A DNA stretch of 64,000 nt from Acidovorax sp. (GCF_021287135.1 NZ_JAJTBB010000017.1:1-64000); one strand, 5' to 3'; shown: positions 16,905 to 25,691, numbered from the stretch's first letter. Notes: a model not told the origin generated them from the sequence alone. Numbers and translations: made by a program.

Positions 16905-18074
16905 ATGAGCATGCACCCCACCGCACCCATTCCTGCCTCTCAGGTGGTCGCCGCGCTGGCCATCGGCACCATCGCCGTGCTCATGGTGGGCGTGCAGCCC
17001 ATCGTGCTGGGCGAACTGGTGGACGCGCGCCAGGTCAGCCTGGAAGGCGTGGGCATCGTGGCCATGGCCGAGATCATCCTGCTCGGCCTGGGTGTGGTGC
17101 TGGGCGACGTGCTGCTGCCCGTGGGCCAGCTGCGCTGGATCACCCTGGCTGCCGCGCTGGCGGCCGGGGGCTTGGACGCGCTGACCGTGCGGGCCACGGG
17201 CGATGGCGCCATGACAGCGGTGCGTGCAGCCGCGGGCCTGGCCGAGGGCGTGCTCATCTGGGGCACCACCGGCGTCATCGTGCGCACGGCCCATCCGGCG
17301 CGCGTGGGCGGCATCTTCTTCGTGCTGCAGACCCTGGCGCAGGCCCTGCTGGGCCTGGTGCTGGCCCACGCCATCATCCCGCGCTGGGGGTGGCAGGGCA
17401 GCTTCGGCATCCTGGGCGTGCTGGCACTGTCGTGCTGCGTGCTGGCCTTCCTGCAGCCGGCGCGCCTGGCGCCGCTCGTGCCGCCCACCGTGTCGGGCTT
17501 TCGCTGGTCCGGGCGCACGCTGCAGCCGCTGGCCGTGGCCTTCCTGCAGCTGGCCACGCTGGGCTCCTTCTGGGCTTACCTGGAACCCTTGGGCCAGGCC
17601 GCGGGGTTTGATGGGCGCGGCGCCCAGACCCTGATTGCGGCCGTGCTGGCCACCCAGGTGGTGGCCGGCTGCGTGGCCACGTGGGCCGTGCGCCGCCTGC
17701 CTGTCGTCCCCACGCTGGTGGCCTGTTCGCTGGCGCTGGCGGCTGTCACCGCCACCGTGTACCAGCTGCCCGCCGGCAGCACGCGCAACTTCGCGCTGGC
17801 CTGCCTGCTGTTCGGCTTTGTGTGGCTCTTCATGCTGCCCTTCCATATCGGGCTGGCCTTTCGCGCCGACCCCAGTGGGCGCCTGGCCGGCCTGGTGCCT
17901 GCTGCGCAGTTGCTGGGCAGCGCGTTCGGGCCGCTCATGGCGTCGTTCATCGTGCACGGCGACGACGCCAGTGCCGTGCCGCTGCTCAGCGCGGGGTTTG
18001 CCCTGGCGGCAGGCGTGCTGGTGCTGGCCGGCCGCGCACCACGCTCTACCGCACGGGCCGCGGCCTTGCCGTGA
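16905..18074 (+). CDS. MFS transporter
   Basis: 389 residues, almost all hydrophobic helices, consistent with 12 membrane segments in the inner membrane. Segments such as ALAIGTIAVLMVGVQPIVLG at the start, and GLAFRADPSGRLAGLVPAAQ near the end, fit single-subunit secondary carriers. It is downstream of the kinase-aldolase-aminotransferase genes with short gaps, so it is the likely importer for their substrate. Nothing in the sequence fixes the substrate. Confidence 0.88.
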   Translation: MSMHPTAPIPASQVVAALAIGTIAVLMVGVQPIVLGELVDARQVSLEGVGIVAMAEIILLGLGVVLGDVLLPVGQLRWITLAAALAAGGLDALTVRATGDGAMTAVRAAAGLAEGVLIWGTTGVIVRTAHPARVGGIFFVLQTLAQALLGLVLAHAIIPRWGWQGSFGILGVLALSCCVLAFLQPARLAPLVPPTVSGFRWSGRTLQPLAVAFLQLATLGSFWAYLEPLGQAAGFDGRGAQTLIAAVLATQVVAGCVATWAVRRLPVVPTLVACSLALAAVTATVYQLPAGSTRNFALACLLFGFVWLFMLPFHIGLAFRADPSGRLAGLVPAAQLLGSAFGPLMASFIVHGDDASAVPLLSAGFALAAGVLVLAGRAPRSTARAAALP

Positions 18075-18105
18075 GCAGCCGGCGGGCCCGCTACCGAAAG
18101 TTCCC

Positions 18106-19542
18106 ATGGACCCTGCCGACGACACCGCCCCCCAGGTGCTCCAGCACCTGTTTGACCGCCAGGCGCCCACCGCCTTGGCCCTGCGCAGCTCCACCGCCCG
18201 CGAGCGCGCGGCCAAGCTGCGGCGACTGCGCGACGGCCTGCTCAGCCGCCGCGAGGCGCTGTACCAGGCCTTCGCGGCCGACCTGCGCAAGCCGCCGCTG
18301 GAGGTGGACCTGACCGAGCTGCTGCCCGTGGTGGACGAAGCGCGCCACGCCATCGCCCACCTGGCGCGCTGGATGCGGCCCCGGCGCGTGGGGCCCACGC
18401 TCACCACGCTGGGCACGCGCGCCCGGGTGCTTTGCCAGCCCCGGGGGCGCTGCCTCATCATCGGCCCGTGGAACTACCCGGTGAACACCTTGCTGGGGCC
18501 GCTCGTCTCCGCCATCGCGGCGGGCAATGCCGTCATCCTCAAGCCCTCGGAGTTCACGCCCCACGTCAACGCCGTGGTGGCCGAGCTGGTCGCCGCGCTG
18601 TTCGACCCCGCCGAGGTCGCGCTGGTGCAGGGCGGCGTGGCCACGGCCCAGCACCTGCTGGCACTGCCGTTCGACCACGTGTTCTTCACCGGTTCGCCCG
18701 CGGTAGGCAAGGTGGTGATGGCCGCGGCCGCCCGGCACCTCACGTCGGTCACGCTGGAGCTGGGCGGCAAGTCGCCCGTGGTCGTGGACGCGTCGGCCGA
18801 CCTGCGCCGCGCGGCCGCGCTGGTGCTGTGGGGCAAGTTCACCAATGCCGGCCAGACCTGCGTGGCGCCCGACCATGTGTACGTGCACCGCAGCGTGTAC
18901 GCCCGCTTTGTGCAGCTGTGCCGGGAGACCCTGGCCGCGCGCTACGGCAGCACCGACGCGGCCGTGCAGGCCAGCCCCGACCTGGCGCGCATGGTCACGC
19001 GCCGCCATGCTGAGCGCCTGGGCGGACTGATCGATGATGCCCTGGCGCGCGGCGCCACGCTACTGGCCGGCGGCCGGCATGACGCCGCACAGCGCTACGT
19101 GGCGCCCACGCTGCTGGGCGATGTGCCCGCCGGCGCGCGCATCAGCGGCGAAGAGATCTTCGGCCCCGTGCTGCCCATCGAGACGTATGACGATCTGCAG
19201 CAGGTCATCGACCGCATCAACGCCCAGCCCAAGCCGCTGGCGCTGTACCTCTTCAGCCACCACCGGCCTGCGCAGGCGCTGGTCACGGCGCAGACCAGCT
19301 CGGGCGGCATCTGCCTCAACCACTGCATGCAGCAGTACGCGCATGGTGGGTTGCCGTTCGGCGGGGTGAACCATTCGGGCATTGGCAACGCGCATGGGCG
19401 CTACGGCTTCAAGGCGTTTTCGCACGAGCGCGCCTGTCTGGCCGCGGGGCCGTTCACGGTGGTGCGGCTGTTCTTTGCGCCCTACACCGTGCTGCGGCAC
19501 CGGCTCAGCACGGTTTTGGTCAAAGCCTTGCGCTGGGTGTGA
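18106..19542 (+). CDS. Aldehyde dehydrogenase (coniferyl/fatty aldehyde type)
   Basis: 478 residues from the ATG at 18106. The ALDH3-like layout is clear: GPWNYPVNTLLGPLVSAIAAGN, the catalytic Glu218 in TLELGGKSPV, the nucleophile Cys252 in NAGQTCVAPDHV, and the C-terminal GLPFGGVNHSGIGNAHG. It oxidises an aldehyde to an acid with NAD(P)+. The C-terminal hydrophobic tail (FTVVRLFFAPYTVLRH) may give membrane association. Within the cluster it could oxidise the aldehyde released by the class II aldolase (inference). Confidence 0.93.
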   Translation: MDPADDTAPQVLQHLFDRQAPTALALRSSTARERAAKLRRLRDGLLSRREALYQAFAADLRKPPLEVDLTELLPVVDEARHAIAHLARWMRPRRVGPTLTTLGTRARVLCQPRGRCLIIGPWNYPVNTLLGPLVSAIAAGNAVILKPSEFTPHVNAVVAELVAALFDPAEVALVQGGVATAQHLLALPFDHVFFTGSPAVGKVVMAAAARHLTSVTLELGGKSPVVVDASADLRRAAALVLWGKFTNAGQTCVAPDHVYVHRSVYARFVQLCRETLAARYGSTDAAVQASPDLARMVTRRHAERLGGLIDDALARGATLLAGGRHDAAQRYVAPTLLGDVPAGARISGEEIFGPVLPIETYDDLQQVIDRINAQPKPLALYLFSHHRPAQALVTAQTSSGGICLNHCMQQYAHGGLPFGGVNHSGIGNAHGRYGFKAFSHERACLAAGPFTVVRLFFAPYTVLRHRLSTVLVKALRWV

Positions 19543-19571
19543 TGGCACGCCAAGAAACCAGGAGACGGGCC

Positions 19572-20015
19572 ATGCCATCCGAAGCGAAATCCCCCGGCGC
19601 CGCCACCCTGCGGGAGGCGCGGTGTGGCGCCCCATGGAGGGCCGTGCGCGCGCGGGTCACCGCCCGGGTTCTCTCCCTTTGCTGCGCGGGTGGGGTGTGG
19701 CTGCTGGCGGGTTGCGGCCCCAACCCTGCGCCGCCCACGGACGCCGACGTGCGCCGCGCCGAAGCCCTGCGCCCGCGCGATGCGCAGCTGGCCGCCAAGT
19801 ACGAGCGCTCCTGCCTGCTGTGCCACGGCGTGCGCAGCGGCGCACCGCTGGCGGGGTTTGCCCCCGCCTGGAAGGCCCGCGCAGCGCAGGGCGAGGGCGC
19901 CTTGCTGGCCCATGTGCGCGAGGGCTTCAACGCCATGCCCGCCATGGGGCTGTGCACCGACTGCAGCGACACCGAGCTGCGCCAGCTCATCCACTTCCTG
20001 ATCCAGGGGTCATGA
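19572..20015 (+). CDS. c-type cytochrome, probable lipoprotein
   Basis: 147 residues from the ATG preceded by AGGAG. One haem site, CLLCH (residues 81-85), is present. A C-terminal GLCTDCSDTELRQLIHFL gives the second Cys pair typical of cytochrome c5/CccA-type proteins. The N-terminus has a hydrophobic stretch ending in the lipobox LLAGC (Cys48). A start further downstream (GTG near 19641) would give a more usual signal peptide length. The product is likely anchored on the periplasmic face, where it could accept electrons from the flavoprotein encoded next, one base away. Confidence 0.88.
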   Translation: MPSEAKSPGAATLREARCGAPWRAVRARVTARVLSLCCAGGVWLLAGCGPNPAPPTDADVRRAEALRPRDAQLAAKYERSCLLCHGVRSGAPLAGFAPAWKARAAQGEGALLAHVREGFNAMPAMGLCTDCSDTELRQLIHFLIQGS

Positions 20016-21461
20016 ATGACCATGCCAACCCACCCTTCGGCGTTCGCGCGATTCAGCCGCCGCCGCGCCATGGCCGCGAGCGCCTCCGCCGTGGTGGCCG
20101 GCCTGCTCGCCCCGCCGCAGCTGGCGGGCAGCGCCCGGGCACAGAGCCAGCCCGCGCCAGGGACGGGGCTGCCCACGCCGCCGGCCCCGCCGCAGCCCTG
20201 GCAGAACTGGTCGGGCGTGCTGCGCGCACAGCCCCGGGCGCGCGCCCTGCCGGCCGATGAGGCCGAGCTCGCCGCGCTGCTGGCGCGCTCCACCGGAGAG
20301 GTGCGGGTGGCGGGGGCGGGGCATTCGTTCTCGGCCCTGGTGCCCACCGCTGGCACGCTGGTGTCGCTGGACCGCCTGTCCGGCATCGTGCGCATCGACA
20401 AGGCTGCGATGACCGCCACGGTGCACGCGGGCACGCGCCTGGGCGCCCTGGCGCGCCTGCTGGACGCCGAAGGCCTGGCGCTGCCCAACCTGCCGGACAT
20501 CGACGCGCAGACCCTTGCCGGCGCCATTGCCACCGGCACGCATGGCACCGGTGCCGCGCTGCCCGCGGTGCACGACGGCGTGGCGGGTGCGCGGCTGGTC
20601 ACCGCGGCCGGGCAGGTGGTGGAGCTGGGCGGGCCGCGCGACGCGGATGCACTGGCGGCGCTCCGCGTCTCCCTGGGCTGTCTGGGCGTGGTGTCGCAGC
20701 TCACGCTGCGCGTGGTGCCCGCGTTCAACCTGCGGCGCAAGGTGTGGCTGCAGCCCGTGCAGGACCTGCTGCGCGACGCACCGGCCCTGGCCGCCAGGCA
20801 CCGCCACTTCGAGATGTTCGTGCTGCCCTTCACCGGCTATGCGGCCGGCGTGGCCCATGAGGTGTACGAGGGCAACGACCTGCTGCTGCCCAGTTCTGCC
20901 GAGGATGCGATGCTGGCCGACCTGCAGCGCCTGCGCGACTGGCTGGGGCGCTTTCCCGCGTTGCGCACCTGGGCGGCGCAGCGCTTCATCGACCCGCAGC
21001 AGACCGAGGAAGCCCGCGAGCGCGCCCACCGGCTGCTCTCCACCGTGCGGGCGTCGCGCTTCAACGAGACCGAGTGGCATGTGCCGGCGGAGAACGGCAT
21101 CGCCTGCTTGCGCCAGGTCATCGATGCCCTGCAGCAGCACAACGAGGCTTTCTACCCCATCGAGTTCCGCTGGGTGCGGGGCGACGGCGCGTGGCTCAGC
21201 CCCTTCCATGGCCGCGACAGCTGCTCCATCGCCCTGCACGCCGCCGCGGGCGAGCCCTACGACTACATCGTGCAGATCGGCGCCACCATTTGCCGGGCCC
21301 ACGGCGGCCGCCCGCACTGGGGCAAGATGCACCCGCTCGCGGCCACCACGCTGGCGCCGCTGTACCCGCGCTGGCGCGACTTCCAGGCGCTGCGCGCGTC
21401 GTTCGACCCGCAGGGCCGCATGCTCAATGCGCACCTGCGGTCGGTGTTTGGCATTGCCTAG
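20016..21461 (+). CDS. FAD-linked sugar-lactone/alditol oxidase-like protein, Tat-exported
   Basis: 481 residues. A Tat signal (SRRRAMAAS then a hydrophobic stretch ending near SARA) precedes a VAO-type FAD domain: VRVAGAGHSFSAL, where the His may carry FAD covalently, and LAGAIATGTHGTG. The C-terminus has the HWGKMHPL motif of D-arabinono-1,4-lactone/alditol oxidases. The family oxidises sugar lactones or alditols. Here the enzyme is exported and is encoded one base after a cytochrome c, so it probably acts as a dehydrogenase feeding that cytochrome rather than oxygen (inference). Confidence 0.9.
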   Translation: MTMPTHPSAFARFSRRRAMAASASAVVAGLLAPPQLAGSARAQSQPAPGTGLPTPPAPPQPWQNWSGVLRAQPRARALPADEAELAALLARSTGEVRVAGAGHSFSALVPTAGTLVSLDRLSGIVRIDKAAMTATVHAGTRLGALARLLDAEGLALPNLPDIDAQTLAGAIATGTHGTGAALPAVHDGVAGARLVTAAGQVVELGGPRDADALAALRVSLGCLGVVSQLTLRVVPAFNLRRKVWLQPVQDLLRDAPALAARHRHFEMFVLPFTGYAAGVAHEVYEGNDLLLPSSAEDAMLADLQRLRDWLGRFPALRTWAAQRFIDPQQTEEARERAHRLLSTVRASRFNETEWHVPAENGIACLRQVIDALQQHNEAFYPIEFRWVRGDGAWLSPFHGRDSCSIALHAAAGEPYDYIVQIGATICRAHGGRPHWGKMHPLAATTLAPLYPRWRDFQALRASFDPQGRMLNAHLRSVFGIA

Positions 21462-21469
21462 GGGACCCC

Positions 21470-22765
21470 ATGAAGCGTCAAGGACTCACCCGGCGCCGCG
21501 TGGTGGCGGCGGGTGCGCTCGCCGCCACGGGCGCCGCGCTGCTGGCCGCACGCCCGGCCGACCGGGGCGCGCCCCACACCGGCGACTTCGCCGCCATGGC
21601 CCAGGCGCTCAAGGCTGCCGGCCTGGCCCTGCAGCCTACGCTGGTGGTGGACCGGGCGCGGCTGCGCGCCAACGCGGCCAAGGTGCGCGCGCACGTGCAG
21701 GGCCGACCGCTCGCGCTGCGGCTGGTGAACAAATCCCTGCCCTGCCTGGGCCTGCTCGACGAGGTGGGCGCCGCCACCGGCAGTGCCCGGCAGATGGTGT
21801 TCAGCCTGCCTTATCTGGCCCTGATCGCCCAAGAGCGGCCGCACACCGATGTGCTGCTGGGCAAGCCCGTGCCCGCCGCGGCGGCGGCGGCCTTTCTGGC
21901 CATGCCGCCAGCCTCCGGCTTTGACCCGGCGCGCCAGCTGCAGTGGCTGGTGGATACGCCCCAGCGCCTGGCGCAGTACCGTGAAATTGCGCGTGGGCGT
22001 GGGCAGCCGATGCGCATCAACATCGAGATCGACGTGGGCCTGCACCGCGGCGGCGTGGCGGACGCCGACACGCTGCGCGCCCTGCTGCAGATGGTGCAGG
22101 AAGAGCCGCTGCTGCGCTTTGCGGGCTTCATGGGCTACGACGCGCACACCCAGAAAATTCCGGACATCGCCGGAGCGCGCGCCCGCGCGCACCACGACGC
22201 GCTGGCGGCCTACCAGGGCTTTGTGGATGTGCTGCGCGCAAGCCCGCTGCCATCGCCGTCCGGGCCGTGGACCTTCAACACCGCCGGCTCGCCCACCTTC
22301 CGCCTGCACGACGGCAGCGGCGCGGCCAACGAGGTGGCGGTGGGCTCCGCCATGGTGCTGCCCTCGGACTTCGACACGCCCCTGCTGGTCGACCTGGCGC
22401 CCGCCGCGTGGATCGCCACGCCCGTCCTCAAGGTGGGGGCGTTCGCGGCGCCCGACGGCGTGGGCGCCCTGGGCCGTCTGGCGCGCGCGTGGGACGCCAA
22501 TGAGCGCACGGCGCATTTCATCCACGGCGGCAACTGGCTGGCCGACCCCGTGTCTCCGCCGGGCCTGGGCACCAGCGTGCTCATGGGCCTGTCGTCCAAC
22601 CAGCAGCTGCTGGTCGGCTCCGGCACCCAGGCCCTGCGGCCCGACGACGTGGTGTTCTTCCGCCCCCGGCAGAGCGAGGCCGTGCTGCAGCAGCTGGGCG
22701 ATATCGCCGTGTACGAGGGCGGGCGCATCGTGGGCCAATGGCCCGTGTTCCCGGCGCGGGGCTGA
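21470..22765 (+). CDS. PLP barrel-fold enzyme (D-threonine aldolase/D-serine dehydratase-like), Tat-exported
   Basis: 431 residues. LTRRRVVAAGALAATGAALLAA is a twin-arginine leader. The alanine-racemase-type barrel follows: PTLVVDRARLRANAAKV, the probable PLP Lys88 in LRLVNKSLPC, INIEIDVGLHRGG, and the C-terminal LLVGSGTQALRPDDVVFFRPRQSEAVLQQLG of DSD1-type proteins. The usual RPHxKTH context of the lysine is changed to LRLVNKSLPC. A secreted PLP fold III enzyme is uncommon. It starts 8 bases after the flavoprotein stop, so the two are co-expressed. The reaction is unknown. Confidence 0.85.
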   Translation: MKRQGLTRRRVVAAGALAATGAALLAARPADRGAPHTGDFAAMAQALKAAGLALQPTLVVDRARLRANAAKVRAHVQGRPLALRLVNKSLPCLGLLDEVGAATGSARQMVFSLPYLALIAQERPHTDVLLGKPVPAAAAAAFLAMPPASGFDPARQLQWLVDTPQRLAQYREIARGRGQPMRINIEIDVGLHRGGVADADTLRALLQMVQEEPLLRFAGFMGYDAHTQKIPDIAGARARAHHDALAAYQGFVDVLRASPLPSPSGPWTFNTAGSPTFRLHDGSGAANEVAVGSAMVLPSDFDTPLLVDLAPAAWIATPVLKVGAFAAPDGVGALGRLARAWDANERTAHFIHGGNWLADPVSPPGLGTSVLMGLSSNQQLLVGSGTQALRPDDVVFFRPRQSEAVLQQLGDIAVYEGGRIVGQWPVFPARG

Positions 22766-22794
22766 GCCCGGCAGCGGGTGCGGGGGCGCGCCGC

Positions 22795-23277
22795 TCAGCC
22801 CGGCGCGCTGTCGCGCCGCTTCAGCACCACGGTGATCTGGCCGTTGGTCTCGATGGTCGCGCGCTCCACCTCGTGCAGGTCCAGGCAGCCGCCGGCCCGC
22901 AGCGCGGCCTGCAGGTCGCGGGTGGACAGCAGCTCGCTGCGCATGAGCGCGGTGTCCAGCTGCCCGTGCTGCACCAGCACCTGCGGCCTGCCGTCCACCA
23001 GTCGTTCCAGCCAGGCATGGCGGAAGGTGAGCCAGGCCAGCGCCATGTGGCACATGATGAGTGTCGATGCCGAAATGAGGCCGCCGACGAGCGAGTTGTC
23101 GCCCGCGTTCATCGAGTTCTGCACGGCGTTCGACAGGATCAGCAGCAGCACCAGGTCGAAGGGCGCGAACTGCCCCGTCTGCCGCTTGCCCGTCAGGCGC
23201 AAGAAGACCAGCAGAAACACATACACCACCACGCCGCGCAGGATGAACTCCCACCACGGCACGCTTGTTGTCCACAT
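22795..23277 (-). CDS. DUF421 (YetF-like) membrane protein
   Basis: 160 residues from the ATG preceded by AAGGAGTCAGG. Three hydrophobic helices (FILRGVVVYVFLLVFLRL; FDLVLLLILSNAVQNSM; SASTLIMCHMALAWLTF) are followed by the soluble DUF421 domain (DGRPQVLVQHGQLDTALMRSEL). RLTGKRQTGQ is the family signature between helices. The function of the family is not established. It is convergent with the PLP enzyme gene. Confidence 0.9.
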   Translation of the reverse strand: MWTTSVPWWEFILRGVVVYVFLLVFLRLTGKRQTGQFAPFDLVLLLILSNAVQNSMNAGDNSLVGGLISASTLIMCHMALAWLTFRHAWLERLVDGRPQVLVQHGQLDTALMRSELLSTRDLQAALRAGGCLDLHEVERATIETNGQITVVLKRRDSAPG

Positions 23278-23434
23278 TGCCTGACTCCTTCTGTTGGGCT
23301 GCAAGCACCATGGTACCCAGCGCCGTCCGTTGACGCCAAGGCGACTGTGAGGCGCCCCGTTGCGGGTTGTGCAGGTTGCGCCTGGCGTTGCCCGGCGTGC
23401 AAGATGGCCGCTTCATTCCAGCAAGGAGCCCTGC

Positions 23435-24226
23435 ATGCCTTTTGCGCACGTCAACCAACAGAAGCTGTACTACGAAGACACCGGCGGCGACGGCCCGGTG
23501 ATCGTCTTTTCGCACGGGCTGCTCATGGATGGCAGCATGTTCGCGCCGCAGGTGCAAGCCCTGCGCGGCGCCTGGCGCTGCATCACCTGGGACGAGCGCG
23601 GCCACGGCCAGACGGCCGATCCGGCGCGGTGCGAACCCTTCAGCTACTACGACTCGGCCGACGATCTGGCCGCCTTGCTGGCGCACCTGGGCGTCCGGCA
23701 GGCGGTGCTGGCCGGCATGTCGCAAGGCGGGTACCTGTCGCTGCGCTGCGCGCTGACCCATCCGGACATCGTGCGCGCGCTGGTGCTCATCGACACCCAG
23801 GCCCTGCAGGAAGACCCGGCCAAGATGGTGGGCCACGAGGCACTGATGAAGGCCTGGCTGGAGGGTGGGCTGTCGGACGAGATTGCCGCCGTGGTGGCCC
23901 ACACCATCCTGGGCGACGGATGGCCCGGCACGCCGGCGTGGCAGGCCAAGTGGCGCCAGCTCACCGTGCCCAACCTGGTGCAGTGCTTCACCACCCTGGG
24001 CAGCCGCGACGACATCAGCGACCGCCTGGGCGCGATCACCGTGCCAGCCCTGGTGGTGCACGGCACGCTGGACCACGCCATCGACCTGTCGCGGGCGAAG
24101 GCCATGGCCCATGCCTTGCCCCAGGCGCGGATGGTGGAGATCCCCGGCGGCGGCCACGCCAGCAACCTCACGCACCCGGAGCCCGTCAACGCCGCGCTGG
24201 TGGAGTTCCTGCGCGCGCTGCCTTAG
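23435..24226 (+). CDS. Alpha/beta-fold hydrolase
   Basis: 263 residues from the ATG preceded by AAGGAG. The oxyanion HG motif (IVFSHGLLMDG), the nucleophile Ser in AGMSQGGYLSL, and the catalytic His in IPGGGHASNLTHPE are all in place; the acid is likely the Asp of HGTLDHAID. It is similar in layout to 3-oxoadipate enol-lactonases and haloperoxidase-like esterases. The substrate is unknown and there is no operon partner. Confidence 0.9.
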   Translation: MPFAHVNQQKLYYEDTGGDGPVIVFSHGLLMDGSMFAPQVQALRGAWRCITWDERGHGQTADPARCEPFSYYDSADDLAALLAHLGVRQAVLAGMSQGGYLSLRCALTHPDIVRALVLIDTQALQEDPAKMVGHEALMKAWLEGGLSDEIAAVVAHTILGDGWPGTPAWQAKWRQLTVPNLVQCFTTLGSRDDISDRLGAITVPALVVHGTLDHAIDLSRAKAMAHALPQARMVEIPGGGHASNLTHPEPVNAALVEFLRALP

Positions 24227-24412
24227 GCGTCCTCTCGGCGCGAATCGCCGTGCCGCCAGGAGAGGGGCCCCGTGTGGGCGAAAATCAGCGGTTCCGGCGC
24301 GGGCGCACCCGCTTGAAAGGGCGCGGCTTCCACGGCAGCGCCCGGCGCGGCGCCCGCGGGGCCGCTTGCCGGACCGTTCTCCCGCCACCCTCACCACAAG
24401 GACTCTTTCGCC

Positions 24413-25120
24413 ATGCTGCGTCGCCAGTTCCACCACACCAGCGCGGCGCTCTCGCTGGGCGCCCTGCTGCTGTTCACCCACCAGCGGGCACGGGCGCTGT
24501 CGATGGGCGACCTCACCAATGCGGACGCGGCCAGCGGCGTCAAGGCGGCGCTGGGCCAGGGCGCGCAGGCGGCCGTGGCGCTGCTGGGCCGGCCCGACGG
24601 CTTCCTGGGCAACCCGCAGGTGCGCATCGGCCTGCCGGGCGCCCTGGACGACGCGGCCAAGGTCATGAAGTCGCTGGGCCAGGGCCGGCGCGTGGACGAG
24701 CTGGTCACCGCCATCAACCGCGCCGCCGAGGCGGCCGTGCCCCTGGGCAAGGACCTGCTGGTGCGCGCCGTGCAGACCATGACGGTGACCGACGCCAAGA
24801 ACATCCTCACCGGCGGCAACACCTCCGTGACCACCTTCTTTGCCGACAAGACGCGCACCCCGCTGTCCGAGCGCTTCCGGCCCGTGGTGAACCAGTCCAT
24901 CGAGAAGGTCGGCCTGGCACAGAAGTACAACACCTTCGCCAGCAAGGCGGCCGGCTTTGGCCTGCTGCGCCCCGAAGAGGCCGACCTGGGCCACTATGTC
25001 ACCGGCAAGACGCTGGACGGCCTGTACTTCATGATCGGCGAGGAAGAGCGCCGCATCCGCCAGAACCCGGCCGGCGCCGGCAGCGCCATTGCCCGCAAGG
25101 TGTTTGGCGCGTTGCGGTAG
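24413..25120 (+). CDS. DUF4197 domain exported protein
   Basis: 235 residues with an N-terminal signal peptide ending near RARA. The body matches DUF4197: an opening GVKAALGQGAQAAVALLG, the central LLVRAVQTMTVTDAKNILTGG and FRPVVNQSIEKVGLAQKYN, and the C-terminal LDGLYFMIGEEERRIRQNPAG. It is probably a periplasmic alpha-helical protein of unknown role. The 186-base gap upstream holds no feature I can name. Confidence 0.9.
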   Translation: MLRRQFHHTSAALSLGALLLFTHQRARALSMGDLTNADAASGVKAALGQGAQAAVALLGRPDGFLGNPQVRIGLPGALDDAAKVMKSLGQGRRVDELVTAINRAAEAAVPLGKDLLVRAVQTMTVTDAKNILTGGNTSVTTFFADKTRTPLSERFRPVVNQSIEKVGLAQKYNTFASKAAGFGLLRPEEADLGHYVTGKTLDGLYFMIGEEERRIRQNPAGAGSAIARKVFGALR

Positions 25121-25210
25121 ATGGCGCGCCCCTTGAGCCGCCGCGCCACTGTGCGCTCCGGCGCCCGGCGGCGGCGCCACCCCGTCCCTTGAAACAGCCC
25201 GCTCCACCCC

Positions 25211-25627
25211 ATGGCATCCCCTGAACCCACCGGCGCCTGCCCCTGCGGCCGGCTCAATGCACGCCACAAACCCCTGGCCTACGCGGACTGCTGCGGCCGC
25301 TACCTGGACCACTGGGACGCCACCCCCGCGCCCGACGCCGAAAGCCTCATGCGATCGCGCTACACCGCCTTCGTGGCCGAGCGTGCCGACTACCTGCAGG
25401 CCACCTGGCACGCCAGCACCCGGCCGGCCACGCTGGAGTTCGACGCCGGCGCCAAGTGGCTGGGCCTGGACGTGCGCAGTCACCGCAGCACCGGACCCGA
25501 CCGGGCCGAGGTGGCGTTTGTCGCACGCTACCGCGTGGGCGGCCGCGCCGTGCGCCTGCAAGAGACCAGCCGCTTCGTGCGCGAAGGCGGGCGCTGGTTC
25601 TATGTGGATGGCGACCTGGGCGCGTAG
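25211..25627 (+). CDS. YchJ-family (UPF0225) protein
   Basis: 138 residues. The N-terminal cysteine motif [12 protein letters not shown]...DCCGRYLD is a probable zinc site. [23 protein letters not shown] and the C-terminal [18 protein letters not shown] follow, all typical of YchJ. The fold is NTF2-like with a SEC-C-type metal motif. The cellular role is not known. Confidence 0.93.
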   Translation: MASPEPTGACPCGRLNARHKPLAYADCCGRYLDHWDATPAPDAESLMRSRYTAFVAERADYLQATWHASTRPATLEFDAGAKWLGLDVRSHRSTGPDRAEVAFVARYRVGGRAVRLQETSRFVREGGRWFYVDGDLGA

Positions 25628-25632
25628 TTTTT

Positions 25633-25691
25633 AATGAAATTGACCCCCAAACGTTGCTGGACAAGCGCAAGCAGCTATGAAATTTGAAGCA
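25633..25691. repeat. Dispersed palindromic repeat, type 1, copy C (reverse orientation)
   Basis: Read on the minus strand it gives ATAGCTGCTTGCGCTTGTCC, matching the other copies through the first arm; the far arm is decayed. It extends across the start codon (25677) and first five codons of the HAD hydrolase. Confidence 0.72.

Noticed and set aside
10120-22765. Genomic island or prophage
   Set aside because: Base composition matches the rest and there is no integrase, att repeat or phage gene. A later insertion into the liu locus remains possible but unproven.
21458-25561. 1367-codon minus-strand open frame
   Set aside because: Overlaps the PLP enzyme, DUF421, hydrolase and DUF4197 genes in another frame; composition is low-complexity and no domain is seen. 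Same reasoning applies to 16137-18461 and 10899-13904.
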